From Escallonia rubra (lineage: Eukaryota > Streptophyta > Magnoliopsida > Escalloniales > Escalloniaceae): DNA of 64,000 nucleotides. The translations under genes and the position numbers were made by a program. Positions 50,255 through 60,310 of this stretch are shown here, in pieces (position 1 is the first letter of the stretch; each line of letters starts with the position of its first letter). The notes under the pieces are model-generated. The model searched no databases. It was not told where the DNA came from and saw only the letters and a program-made list of their open reading frames with translations. Location of the stretch: the NCBI GenBank assembly GCA_033065855.1, contig JAVXUO010000983.1:1-64000 (forward strand), in the 5' to 3' direction.

Positions 50255-51843
50255 CACCTATAGGTCCACTGGGGGTCCCAATTCTCATGACATATCGGCA
50301 TATTCAACAGTCAAATTTTCAACGCTCACAGGCCGGTCAAAGCATCACATAATCAAGTCACATGCATTTTCCCTTTGTGAAGCAACCTTGGCATGTCTTC
50401 CCCTTTAAGGGAGTCAACCACCTTGGGGGGATCGACCACCTACCTTGACGACCAACAACCGTCGTTCGCGGTTGCGCGCCATAGTTGCGATGACCGTCAC
50501 TCGCTGTCGCGCTCCGATCCGTCGTCGCGACGACCGTCCTTGTCGCCCGCTTTCGCGCTACAGCTTTGCGACTCCCGTCGCCCGTGCGCCATCTCTGCGA
50601 CCTTCGTCGCCTGTGTCAGCGCGATAGCTCCGCGACTCCCTTGCCCGCGTGCCGTCTCCGCTACACCCGTCGCCCACGCACCAGCTCCGTAACTCCCGTC
50701 GCTCGCGCCCGCGGGCCGTCTCTGCAACCTTCGTCGCCGGGCAGGCACCCGCTCTCGCGCACTCTCACACGCCGCCGCGCCCATGCGTAGCACCACTGAT
50801 ACAGCCGCGCCCCTTGGCTCTTCATCACACTGCCATGCTTCTTGCATTGGTTCATCCTTTCACCACACCATGCGCACCTTGCCTTGGTCGTGGAACATGC
50901 TTCGACCCACTCCCCGGAGTGTGCAGCATCCAGCGGGGATAGGCGACTCCTCCGGGACACTATCTTCTCCAGGGAGCTTTTCAACTCCCCTTCCGTCAGG
51001 TAGACGGCTCCTCTGGGATGCTACCTTGACGCGCTTCGAGTACTTCGGCACAAGGACTCACCCGCGGGGACAGGCGACTCCTCCGGGACACTATCTCTGC
51101 CAAGGTGTCTGCGTGACTGGCCTACGTGCTCCAGCACTGGGGGCTTCATTAGCACCCCTAGGGATTATGACCCCCGTGTCACTCCGAGACGGGAGTAGGT
51201 CTCCGAAAGTCATTGCGCCTAGTCCACCTGGCAGTTGGGCGTCGGGTCTTCCCCCACCGCTGCTAGGCCTGTGGGACTATGGAAGGGCTTGGATTGGTGG
51301 CTAGAGCAAGGGGTGTTCTCTGGCAACACTGACGTTGTGGGAACCAGTCTTTCCAGATAGATAGAGCGACGCTGTGAGGATCAGGCCGGGTGAATATACG
51401 ATTCGACAGTCTGTGGAGCAATGGCACCTGTGGACCCCTTCGGTGATGTGTCACTCCCAGGGAGAGCCACGTGTCGCATGATGACATCATCATCTCAACC
51501 TCTATAAATAGTGGACTTTGGATTTCATTTTCAACAGAACTCTCTCATTCGACATTTTCACTTTCTCACTCTAGAATCCAAATCCTCTGAAATTATAGAG
51601 AGAGAAATATATAAGACCTTGACGCTGGACCTAAGCATCAGACTGTGACTGTCGTCGTATATTCACCGTGTGCGAGGGCCTTTGCAGCACTGCCACCCTC
51701 AGGCTCTGTCTGGGAAGCCCTTGGTCTCTGCCCTTATTCTACCCTTGTTGTGTCCCACTTAAACATACTTGGTATTTGACTCGGACTGCATTCCTTGTGG
51801 CACCTCCACGTCGACTGCGAACCCACTTTCCTTGGCATCAAAG
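50255..51843 (+). mobile_element. Probable LTR-retrotransposon-derived region
   Basis: GC-rich, with degenerate short repeats of a CTCCGCGACTCCCGTCGCCC type (about 50455-50760). Near 51000-51110 ACAGGCGACTCCTCCGGGAC is repeated. Then come a G-box CACGTG (51468-51473), a TATA box TCTATAAATA (51501-51510) and a pyrimidine-rich leader, the layout of a plant LTR promoter. I cannot fix LTR ends or a primer binding site, and no gag-pol is present. The reading frames here are repeat-derived. Confidence 0.45.
51468..51510 (+). promoter_or_regulatory. G-box and TATA box of an LTR-like promoter
   Basis: CACGTG at 51468-51473, TGACATCA-like motif just after, and TCTATAAATAG at 51501. The spacing fits a pol II promoter; it is probably the retroelement's own. 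Confidence 0.45.
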
Positions 51844-51884
51844 GATTAAGCATCTTTCATGCAAAATTAGTAATTTATTGTTGA
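51844..51884 (+). repeat. Fragment of hAT copy 1 at a duplication junction
   Basis: About 40 bp equal to 45399-45440, the interior of the hAT element in copy 1, fused directly to the start of the second 6-kb copy. It matches the copy 1 version (CATCTTTCATGC) rather than the copy 2 version (CCTCTTTCATAC). Confidence 0.8.
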
Positions 51885-53208
51885 CTATTACAGTAAAGGT
51901 GCAGCATTTTACTGTAATTGCTATTTGGCTTATTGAGCTAACTCTTGGGATGGGCCTGCGAGCATAGATAGCAGTTAGAGATGATACAACATTTAGGCTC
52001 AAACTAGAGGTAATCCAGGCCCAACCGAACAAAAGAGTAATGGGTGGCTCTAGTGACGTTTCACTTTGACAAATGACGTTTCTTCTATGCCCAAGGACAG
52101 GGACAAATTATTTGACACGTGAGATTTTTTAACGGATTGTGAATTTTAGTAGGCATTTCCTACTAGCTTAAATCTGGGTCGTCGGATCCTTTGGACTGGA
52201 CACTCATTTGGTGTATTCTATTCTATTACAGTCAGGGTCGCTTTCTTGTTCATTTGCTCCTTATGGTCGTAATAATGGTTAGAAAACCAAAGTAGATACC
52301 TTGAAATGCTAGAACGGAACCCTGAGTTAGTTGCTAAATGGAAGATTAGAAGACATACACAGCTGAGTTATTCATGACTCCAACCTCGTCACTTTGTGCA
52401 CGGTTTTCTCGTGTAATTCGTGTCATCTCATGCTTGCAGCTGTAATGTCATGTCCTTTTATTCAGTCTTCAATCTCCGCCTTGCTTATTTAAGCGTGGAT
52501 TCTTGCATGATACACGTGCCTTTGCCAGTTAGTCAAAATCGTCTCTGCTCATCCGCAATTACTAATCAATGGCAAGTCAATTCCGCATCTCCGTGAATAC
52601 TTTCTTGCTTAGAGTTTTTGTGAAAGTAATATTGCTTTTTGCACTAAAAAACTTGGTTGAAATAGTATATTAAGTCATGTAGAACGAGGATATTAATCTA
52701 GGGATAGTATTAACTTTTAAGAACGAACGTAAAGTATGAAATCAATTGTTCGAGTGGACTTTCCATGATAAACTAACATGCAATTAAAAAAAAAAGGTTT
52801 CTTGTTAGCTGTTATTGAACAGTAGATCAATGTGATAAAGTGGAAGGGTTTCAGTTTCATGCAAGTCACTTAGGGTTAATAAAATGTGTATTGTTGTGAC
52901 AAAACAAAAAATAGTCCAAAGCTAAAGCTTACCTCTCTAGTTGCTGTTAACAAGCTCTGATATAGAAAATGGTGACTTTCTCTTAAAATATTCATATTAT
53001 ATTTATGGTAAATTACACTAAAACCCCCTGAGGTTTTACGTAATTACACTCCACTACCGCTATCTTTAAAAATTACACTCCGCTCAAAAAGTAACATTTT
53101 TTCTTACGGTGTTAACGATGCAATGCAAAAAGACATAAATGCCCCTCAACAATGTTTTCTTGGAATTTGGCTGAAATTTACAAAAACCCTAAACCTCCAT
53201 TAGACCCA

Positions 53209-53395
53209 ATGCCAGACCTCCCATCTGATGTAATCGCCGACATACTCACTCGATTGCCAGTCAAGTCTCTTCACAGTCCAAATGCGTTTCAAAGCCGTGG
53301 TGCGCTCTGATCGACAGCCCGAAGTTCATCAAGATGCATCTCAATCGGTCCATCAAAACTAGCTCCATTCTGGCCCTAATATTCGAAGGTAGAGC
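53209..53395 (+). pseudogene. Captured F-box gene fragment
   Basis: From the ATG at 53209 the frame reads MPDLPSDVIADILTRLPVKS, a typical F-box start. A deletion/frameshift follows; RFKAV and then CALIDSPKFIKMHLNRS continue in shifted frames, the usual sequence after a plant F-box. It ends near 53395 where the NHL fragment begins. F-box proteins are SCF substrate adaptors; this piece cannot encode one. Confidence 0.75.
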
Positions 53396-53414
53396 ACCCT
53401 CTGTACAACACGAT

Positions 53415-53732
53415 TCACTGCAAAATGAAGATGAAGCCGACTGGGGCGTCGGAGTAGGCGAGTTGGAGGGAGCTGTCGTAGTGGGTGAAGGCGTCGCGGT
53501 TGGGGTTGGAGACGGTGACGTACTGGAGGAAGATGAAGTCCACAGTGCCGTTGGCGACGGAGAAGGTTGGGAACTGGACGGCGTCGACGACAATCTTGGG
53601 GTCTTTCGGTTTGAAGAGGAGGAAGTAAACGACGACGATTCCGGCCGCCAGGAAGAGCAAGAAGACCGTGGCCACTATGCACGAGGCAAGGTTGGTTGTA
53701 CGACCGGTCTTAGATCTGTGAGGCTCGTACAT
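53415..53732 (-). pseudogene. Captured NHL/LEA2-type gene fragment
   Basis: A 105-codon frame from an ATG: a short cytosolic leader (MYEPHRSKTGRTTNLASC), a membrane segment (about 19-40, IVATVFLLFLAAGIVVVYFL), then the start of a LEA2/NDR1-HIN1-like domain (PTFSV, VTVSNPNRDAFTHYDSSLQL). It stops abruptly after GFIFILQ, where the family normally continues about 100 residues. It keeps its own start and upstream sequence (53733-53900), so it may be transcribed from a captured promoter. Confidence 0.75.
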
Positions 53733-53934
53733 GGCTAAGCTACAACTCCTCTTTTTACCACCACCACCACTAGTAAAGGGTAGAGTTGGGTGGTTGAGTG
53801 ATTGTCAGTAGTTCAGTAGTTGATGTTCTGGATCTGAAGTTACTGTTGTCCACAGGGCAACTGCGTTTGACACGTCAAGACACTTTGGGAAAGGTGAGAG
53901 GGAGGGGGTCGGGTGTCTTCTATGGGAAGGGAGA

Positions 53935-54085
53935 TGTTTGATAGGCCTGGAGGGCAAGCCGGCGGTAGGCGGTGGGGGAGATGCCGAACTGGGCGAGTTT
54001 GTCCGGGTGGTGCTGGAGGGCAAGCCGGCGGTAGGCGGAGCGGATCTCGTTGGCGGTGCAGTCGCCGCCAAGCCCCAGCACCTTG
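53935..54085 (-). pseudogene. Captured DnaJ J-domain fragment
   Basis: On the minus strand one frame reads [20 protein letters not shown] and then [15 protein letters not shown], the first helices and HPD motif of a J-domain. A partial repeat of the AYRRLALQ stretch follows directly. The rest of the co-chaperone is absent. It lies in a different frame from the open reading frames predicted here. Confidence 0.75.
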
Positions 54086-54098
54086 TATTGGCACTACT

Positions 54099-54240
54099 TC
54101 ACTGCAAAATGAAGATGAAGCCGACGGGGGTGCCGGAGTAGGCGAGCTGGAGGGAGCTGTCGTAATGGGTGAAGGCGTCGCGGTTGGGGTTGGAGACGGT
54201 GACGTACTGGAGGAAGATGAAGTCCACGGTGCCGTTGCGA
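54099..54240 (-). pseudogene. Second, shorter copy of the NHL/LEA2 fragment
   Basis: Repeats the end of the fragment at 53415-53732 (NGTVDFIFLQYVTVSNPNRD to GFIFILQ), next to the DnaJ piece. The shared breakpoint suggests duplication inside the element after capture. Confidence 0.75.
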
Positions 54241-54616
54241 GAATAGTATATGTATTTTATGTTATAAAATGTTATAAAGGGGGGTATTTTGGGTATGAAA
54301 ATTACATAAAGGAGTGTGTCAGGGAATCTTGAGACGGCGTTGGACGGGCCGTTGAAAGTGGGTAGTTGTGTGTAATGTGGGTACAAACCTCAGGGGGATG
54401 AAGTGTAATTTTTAAAGATAGCGGTAGTGGAGTGTAATTACGTAAAACCTCAGGGGGTTTTAGTGTAATTTACCCTTTTATTAATGCCATTCTCTTTGGG
54501 GAGTATCCATTGACCCAAAGACGTCTAGCCTCTCTAGTAGATTTTTTGTGACGCCTCCAAATAGACACTTTGTTTAGATATATTACAAAAATAACTTAAT
54601 TTTGTTAATCGATTTA

Positions 54617-55010
54617 GAGGTCGTTTGGATTGATTCTTAAAAGTACATTTTGGTTAATTCAGAATCAGTTTTTAAAATCAGGTTTAATATATTTTAAGCA
54701 CGTTAGATGAAAAGTTGTTGAATGTGTTTGGATAAAAATGGACTAAAGTAGGTTTAGCGTAGCAAAATTACCATATAATGTATTCAAACTAAAATTGGGC
54801 ATTTAATGTTGTTCATATGTAAGGATATTTTTGGTAAATCTCTTGATTCTCCAAAACTGATTAAATCTTAATCCAAGAAAATGAGGATTATGGATTTAAT
54901 CAGTTTTGAACACATTGAACCAGATTTAATCTGTTTATTTTTTTTTGTCGAACACTTCAAACTTAATTTAATCAAGTTTGACCAATCTAGAATCAATTCC
55001 AAACAACCTC
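54617..55010. mobile_element. Tourist-like MITE (PIF/Harbinger)
   Basis: Ends GAGGTCGTTTGGATTGATTC and GAATCAATTCCAAACAACCTC are inverted. A TTA duplication flanks it (54614-54616 and 55011-55013). The empty site is seen in copies 1 and 3 (GATTTACTATGTGC). 394 bp, no coding capacity. Confidence 0.88.
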
Positions 55011-55497
55011 TTACTATTTGCTTAAACGACGAGTCCCTCACGTGCATGAAGACATCTTCATCGACATGAGAACAAGGCTACCAGATCCCTTGCTTATCCT
55101 TACCTCACAAGCAGCTCGTTTATATGGTCAAGCAATAAGTATTCCAGAACCCCACTTCCATGCCTTCCTTGAGGCATCCAATTTCCATGCCTTTCTTTCT
55201 TACTCATCACTCATCAGTCATCAAGTCTTGCGAGCCTTACATACCCAAATCAAACCTTCATCATTTCATCAACTTCACTTCTAATCCAACATCCATCTTC
55301 CTTCCTGGCCCCAATCCCCCACCATTTCTCAGCAAATCCTCTCAGCCAAGTCCCCTCCTCCTTTCCCTCTCTCTTCCCCCATTGTCAGTCGCCCCCTCTA
55401 TTAAATTAGTCAAATTCCCTCTCTTTCTTCTATCGTTCCCTCCACCCAAATCCAACAGACTCATTCTGCCTCGTGTACTTACCGGTCACATCAAATC

Positions 55498-56961
55498 ATG
55501 GTGATGGAAATCATAAGAAGGGTCAAAACACTGGTCACCTGGTTAACCAAAATAACTTTGGGTTTAATTTATAAAGTTTGGCGCTATTCTTGTCTACGCT
55601 TTCTTCTAGCTTTAAAAGGCAAATCCAACGCTGCGAGAGCAAACATAATGAGGCAGTCGGACCGCCGTCGAGGACCATCAAAGGATTCCTTTACCGACGA
55701 GTTTACTGAACATCCGCGGAACCTGACTGATCGAGGAGTTACGTCATCTCCACGGAAGATGCCTCCTGTTTCTCGAGGGCAGAAACCAAAACAGGATGTC
55801 AGAGACTTGCAACCTGAAGAAATGCAAGACTCCAGTTCAGATTCAGATTGGGAAAACGATACGATAAAGGAATTGACGAAGAAGTTAGAGCAAGCGTGTC
55901 ACGAAAATGCTGAAATGAAGCATGCTATCGTGATACTACAGGAGAAAGTTGGCCTGCTGGCTCAAGGTGGAAACCTGGAGAACAACAAACATGCATCAAT
56001 GGAGGAAAAAGAAGAAGAACATAGGGAGCGTGGAACACATACTCATGTAGACGCGCCAAATAGCCAAAGCGATGAGAGAGCAGGACTGGTCCATGAGCAG
56101 GGGGTTAATGCTGACCTGGAAGGGCAGTTGCACGCACCCGGGGAAAAACAAACTACTTCTAAACCAGTGTTGGCAGGAAAGGCAGGTATGAATAATGAAA
56201 CAAATGATCTCAATCCTATTAATACACGGACTAGCACATATACATCTGTAAATAGGGAACAATGGGAGGGGCTAAAATTAAATTTTATTGATCCCCAAGT
56301 TATCGATGGAACTCAAGGAGTAGAGTACTCTACAGAAGATGTTCACGATGAAATGATGAAATGGCAAAACTCCATCATAGTCTATGTTTTGGGATCTCGA
56401 CCTCAATTTCAGGTTATGAAAGGATTTCTGGAAGGGATCTGGAACAGATTTGGGAACTTCCAACTGAGTCTCCTTGAAACGGGAGTATACATTGCTAAAT
56501 TTATTGATAAGGAAGCTCATACCCAAATCACTGAATTGGGACCATGGTCGTTTGACGACAATAGACCCCTCATTACTAAACTTTGGACGCCGACAGTCTT
56601 GCTAGAAGAAGAAGGTTTGAGTAGAGTCCCAGTTTGGGTAAGGCTACCCAAATTACCGCTACAATTCTGGTCTGCTAAAATGTTGAGTCGTATAGCCAGC
56701 ACAATTGGATTGCCCCTATTCACAGATAGAATGACAGCTACAAAGGAAAGATTGATGCATGCAAGGATTTGTGTAGAAGTCAATTATCACTCGGAATTAC
56801 ATACATCTATTCCTTTAAGGGGACCAGATAATGTAATATATCATCAGCCTGTGGAGTATGAATGGACTCCCACAAAGTGCCAATACTGCAAGACTTTTGG
56901 GCATACAGGGGAGAAATGCCTAAGGAAAAAACAAGTATCGCATGCAAGTACACCACTATAG
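55498..56961 (+). CDS. LINE ORF1-like protein, single-unit form (487 aa)
   Basis: The better-preserved sister of the gene at 41396. From the ATG at 55498: a 45-residue hydrophobic/basic leader, one coiled-coil module (MRQSDRRRGPSKDSF at about 50; TIKELTKKLEQACHENAEMK; ILQEKVGLLAQ), an acidic linker, a DUF4283-type domain (about 285-420; VWVRLPKLPLQFW motif), and an intact CX2CX4HX4C zinc knuckle at 461-474. In plant L1-type LINEs this protein binds RNA and packages the element. The reading frame ends soon after the knuckle; sequence resembling a longer ORF1 tail continues to the hAT insertion at 57036 and beyond. The coiled-coil N-terminus is unusual for the DUF4283 group and may be specific to this lineage. 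Confidence 0.8.
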   Translation: MVMEIIRRVKTLVTWLTKITLGLIYKVWRYSCLRFLLALKGKSNAARANIMRQSDRRRGPSKDSFTDEFTEHPRNLTDRGVTSSPRKMPPVSRGQKPKQDVRDLQPEEMQDSSSDSDWENDTIKELTKKLEQACHENAEMKHAIVILQEKVGLLAQGGNLENNKHASMEEKEEEHRERGTHTHVDAPNSQSDERAGLVHEQGVNADLEGQLHAPGEKQTTSKPVLAGKAGMNNETNDLNPINTRTSTYTSVNREQWEGLKLNFIDPQVIDGTQGVEYSTEDVHDEMMKWQNSIIVYVLGSRPQFQVMKGFLEGIWNRFGNFQLSLLETGVYIAKFIDKEAHTQITELGPWSFDDNRPLITKLWTPTVLLEEEGLSRVPVWVRLPKLPLQFWSAKMLSRIASTIGLPLFTDRMTATKERLMHARICVEVNYHSELHTSIPLRGPDNVIYHQPVEYEWTPTKCQYCKTFGHTGEKCLRKKQVSHASTPL

Positions 56962-57035
56962 TGTATCCTGAACAGATTATTCAAGAGATTGAAAATAATG
57001 AGAGTGTAGCTGTGAAAACAGGAGTTCATGTTAGA

Positions 57036-57893
57036 CAGGGGCGGACCACCCCCATGCATGACCGGGGGGAGGCCACGGCACCCCTCAACATTTGTGAAAT
57101 TTCTTAACGTCTGCTGCTGGAAGGAAGGTCACAGAAGTAATATCGAAGGAAATCCCAACTGCAAAGATTGATATAATGGAGTTGGATCTCAGTTCAATTG
57201 CATCAGTAGCAAGCTTTAATTCGTTGGGTCTTCCTCTGGGTATCCTTGTGTAGGTTGATTTCTTTTGTCGTTTCTCTCTATCTGTTTTATAGTTTCATTT
57301 GGTCCTAGAACAATATTGCTTCTTAGATAATGGATAAATATATTTAAAAGATGTAAAATATTTATAAAAATATTACTATATTGTAATATTAATTTATTCA
57401 TATTTCATTTTATTTGTGTTTTTTAACTCTTTGTGCTACCCACTACCATAATCTTTGTCTTTGTTATTTTCTTACTCTATCTTCATTGTTCCAAATCTCA
57501 AATTCTAAATTTCTAGATTGCCAAAAAAACAAGAATAGATTAAGGTTAGTTCATTTTTTTTTCTTATAATTTGTTAACTTATACATGACTAATGTACTGA
57601 TACAATTGATAATCATATTAGTAATATATCTATATAGTAAAGATTAAGCCTCTTTCATACAAAATTAGTAATTTATTGTTGCTAACTTTAGTAAGTTAAA
57701 TAAATCACTATGTATAGTGAAAATATATTGTTAATAGTCAAATTAAGCAATCAATTTTATATTTAACGTATTTAATAGTGACGATAATTAAAATATATTT
57801 TTTATTATTCATGTTTTATGTGAACTTGTTAGCCATGAATTCTTTTTTATGATTTTTTGACAGCCCCGATTACACTTTCTGGATCCGCCCCCG
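57036..57893. mobile_element. hAT-type element, copy 2
   Basis: Same element as 44781-45673: CAGGGGCGGACC start, GGATCCGCCCCCG end, ATGTTAGA duplication at 57028-57035 and 57894-57901. 858 bp. Interrupts the ORF1 tail. Confidence 0.88.
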
Positions 57894-58073
57894 ATGTTAG
57901 AAATAGCTTTTTAAAAATTACAAGAGGAGGAATGTGAGAAGCTAAAGGAGCAAGATAATACAAAGGATGATATCAGTCCACAACACATGCAAATGTTAAA
58001 CCAATAGAGGACAAAGAAAAAACAAGCAAGAGATGTAACTCTGCAAGGAGAGGGAGTGGATCCAAGTTTTGTA

Positions 58074-59860
58074 AACGAATATCTTAAGCCGGAATGTGAG
58101 GGGCTTTAATGACCCCACGAGGCAGTATGAAACAAAGAAAATGATGAAAAATCTAAAGGTATATGGGGTTGGACTTGTTGAAACTAGAGTACGAATTGAG
58201 AATGTGCAGGGTATCACTAAGAAATGATCGAAATTCATGGCAATTTGTTCATCATGCCAATTATAAAAGGGTTTTCAGAAATTCTTTTTTTGGTCAAAGG
58301 TAAAGCTTTTATTCCTTTAAGCTCAAACAAACAATACAAACTGTTTACAAAGGGGGTATCCAGGATTTAGATTGGATGAACAAAATTAATGATGTGAAAC
58401 TTAGCATGGTTGCTATGCATCCATAGGTGATTACTTGCAAAGTGGAGATGAATAATGGTCCTTCAGAAAGTATGTATGTTGTGTTTGTGGAAGTAATAAA
58501 TGTAGTAAAAGAAGGGAGCTTTGGGCTCATCTGGTGCATACTGTTGCAACTATTGGAGATAAGCCATAAATGGTTGTGGGAGATTTTAATGTGGTCAGGA
58601 ATGCAAATGAAGGACAAGGAGGGCCTGGAATCAACCTCTCTGATTGTAAGGATTTTCAATTGCAAATGAAAGATATGTCTGCTAAAGGCATTTTCTTTAC
58701 TTGGTGCAACAAAATAGAGGGAGAGGAGATTATTTATAGTCGTATTGATAGAGTTTAAAAAAACTCTGCTTGGATGACTTTTTTCCTAACTCTTAAGTAG
58801 GAGTGAATAATTTAAACCGTTGGAACCGATCAAACTGTAAAACTGAACCAACCAATCCGTCTATTTTCAAACCGATCTAAAAATCAATCGGTTTGGTTCA
58901 ATTTTTTTTTGAAACCGCATAAACCGAACCAACCGTATATATTATAACATATCTATATTTTTACCTAATCTTAGTTATTTTTTACTAATCCTATTTATCT
59001 AACCACTCATATAAAATGGGATAAATCCTATATCCATTAACGTAACACATATTTGTCACTCACCGCCTACATCTCACTAAGTGTTATTAATTATGATAAA
59101 AATTTTAGTTTTGGAGCTTATTAGCATGTATAAGTTATTAATTTTGGGCGTAAACTTGCCCAAAATTGAGTTTGGCTCAAACCGATCCGTTCAATTACCC
59201 GTAGAAACCGAACCGTTCAACCACGGTTCAGTTTTTTTCTTTCTCCAAACCGAGGTTGGTCGATTCGGTTTGGTATTCAGCCTCCAAACCGAACCAACCG
59301 AACAGTGCTCACCCCTACTCTGAAGTAGAAGTAGCTACTCCTGGATTATCAGATCATGCCGAACTCAAAATCTCCATATCATTTAAACAGTACATAGGCA
59401 AGAGGCCTTTCAAATTTGTTTTTTTTTTTGATGTATCGCCCCTCTTTTAAATCTGTTATACAGAGGGTATGGAATTCTGAGACAGAGGGGGATGTTATGC
59501 ATACTCTATATGCAAAATTGAGGAGATTGAAACATGTGCTTAAGCAATTGAACAAAGCTCGCTATGCAAAATTATCTAATAAGGGGGCTAGCAAGATAGA
59601 GGAATTGCAGGAAATTCAAGCCAGGATGTTGACAGATATGGATTCTATGGGATTGAGACAAGCTTAAAGGAATAATTATAGCCAATAGCCCAATACTACT
59701 ATTTGCTTAAGGTTAAAGAAGTTTTCTATTCTAAAAAAGCAAGAGCCAGAGATACCAAGTTGGATGATAATAATACTGCATACGTCCATAGGAAAAGTAA
59801 GATTCACAGAGCTTATAATAAAGTAGTGTTAATTCATACTCAAGATACAAGAAAAATCAC
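58074..59860 (+). pseudogene. L1-type LINE ORF2 relic (endonuclease region)
   Basis: Decayed start of LINE ORF2. NILSRNVRGFNDPTRQ and YGVGLVETRVR (58075-58200) are the first endonuclease motifs. GSNKCSKRRELWAHL, then VVGDFNVVRNANE (58560-58620), is the central GDFN motif, preceded by a stop in place of Trp. IYSRIDRV (58730-58755) and, after a 520-bp insertion, GLSDHAEL (59345-59368) complete the endonuclease. YAKLRRLKHVLKQLNK and DDNNTAYVHRKSKIH (59503-59810) are the linker before reverse transcriptase. No RT follows: a CACTA-like end starts at about 59846. Several stops and frameshifts. A T-rich patch at 58281-58350 looks like a small insertion. Confidence 0.8.
58798..59317. mobile_element. 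hAT-type MITE within LINE ORF2
   Basis: Starts TAGGAGTGAATAA, ends GTGCTCACCCCTA; interior full of AACCGAACC motifs on both strands. Flanks CTCTTAAG (58790-58797) and CTCTGAAG (59318-59325) form an 8-bp duplication with one change. Removing the element restores a readable endonuclease frame (FFPNSEVEVATPGLSDH). Confidence 0.82.
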
Positions 59861-60310
59861 CTATGTCGGCGGCCGAAAAATGCCGCCGTAAGCCAAAAAA
59901 CAGGCGGCATAGGTTTAGCCGGCGCTAGGGCAGCGATGCCTTTAGTCGCATTGCGCTAGACATATGTCGGCGGTCAGACGGTCTATACCAGCGGTCAAAC
60001 GCTGGCATATCTCCTCCATTATCCGCCCTCTAATGCTGTTTTTACCAGCGCTGGCTATCTAAGCCGGCGATCATTAGCGCCGCCGTAGTTAAATATTTTT
60101 TAATTTAAAACATAAGTTAGAAGATTCTAGGCAACAGTACTGACTGCTGCTATAGGTTTTTTTCGAATTTTTAATTTCTTAAATAAATAGACTTATGCCA
60201 GCGACACTAACCGCCTGGACATATTATTTATGTGAATAAAAAGATTTTAGTGTAGGCGACATTGATCGCCTATATAGGTAATTATTTATTTATTTATTTG
60301 CAATTTATAT
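59846..60310. mobile_element. CACTA-like terminus, second family
   Basis: TACAAGAAAAATCACC resembles the CACTA end without its first three bases. GC-rich inverted motifs follow (GTCGGCGGCC, GCCGCCG, CCAGCG, GGCGACA), as in subterminal regions of plant CACTA elements. No opposite end is visible in the window. Confidence 0.5.

Larger units (their letters stand above)
53007..54474. mobile_element. Pack-MULE-like element carrying three host gene fragments
   Basis: The ends are perfect inverted repeats of 73 bp (53007-53079 and 54402-54474), starting GGTAAATTACACTAAAACCC. The flanks TTATATTTAT (52997-53006) and TTTTATTAAT (54476-54485) match at 8 of 10 positions, compatible with a decayed Mutator-type target duplication. 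The insert is absent from the other copies of the host segment. Its interior holds F-box, NHL/LEA2 and DnaJ fragments (listed separately) and no transposase. Assignment to Mutator-like elements rests on TIR length and gene capture, not on a transposase. Confidence 0.75.
51885..57945 (+). repeat. 6-kb duplicated segment, copy 2
   Basis: The counterpart of 39692-45725. It carries two insertions that copy 1 lacks (53007-54474 and 54617-55010) and a single-unit ORF1. Unlike copy 1, it continues into LINE ORF2 sequence beyond 57945. Confidence 0.9.

Noticed and set aside
50455-50760. Possible CRISPR-like or regular short repeat array
   Set aside because: Repeats are degenerate, without regular spacers, and the DNA is plant nuclear.
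50393-51304. Series of Arg/Pro/Ser-rich ORFs
   Set aside because: They overlap on both strands in GC-rich degenerate repeats of a retroelement-like region.
53840-54332. Gly/Arg-rich plus-strand ORF over the captured fragments
   Set aside because: It is the antisense of the DnaJ and NHL pieces, which give recognisable proteins on the minus strand.
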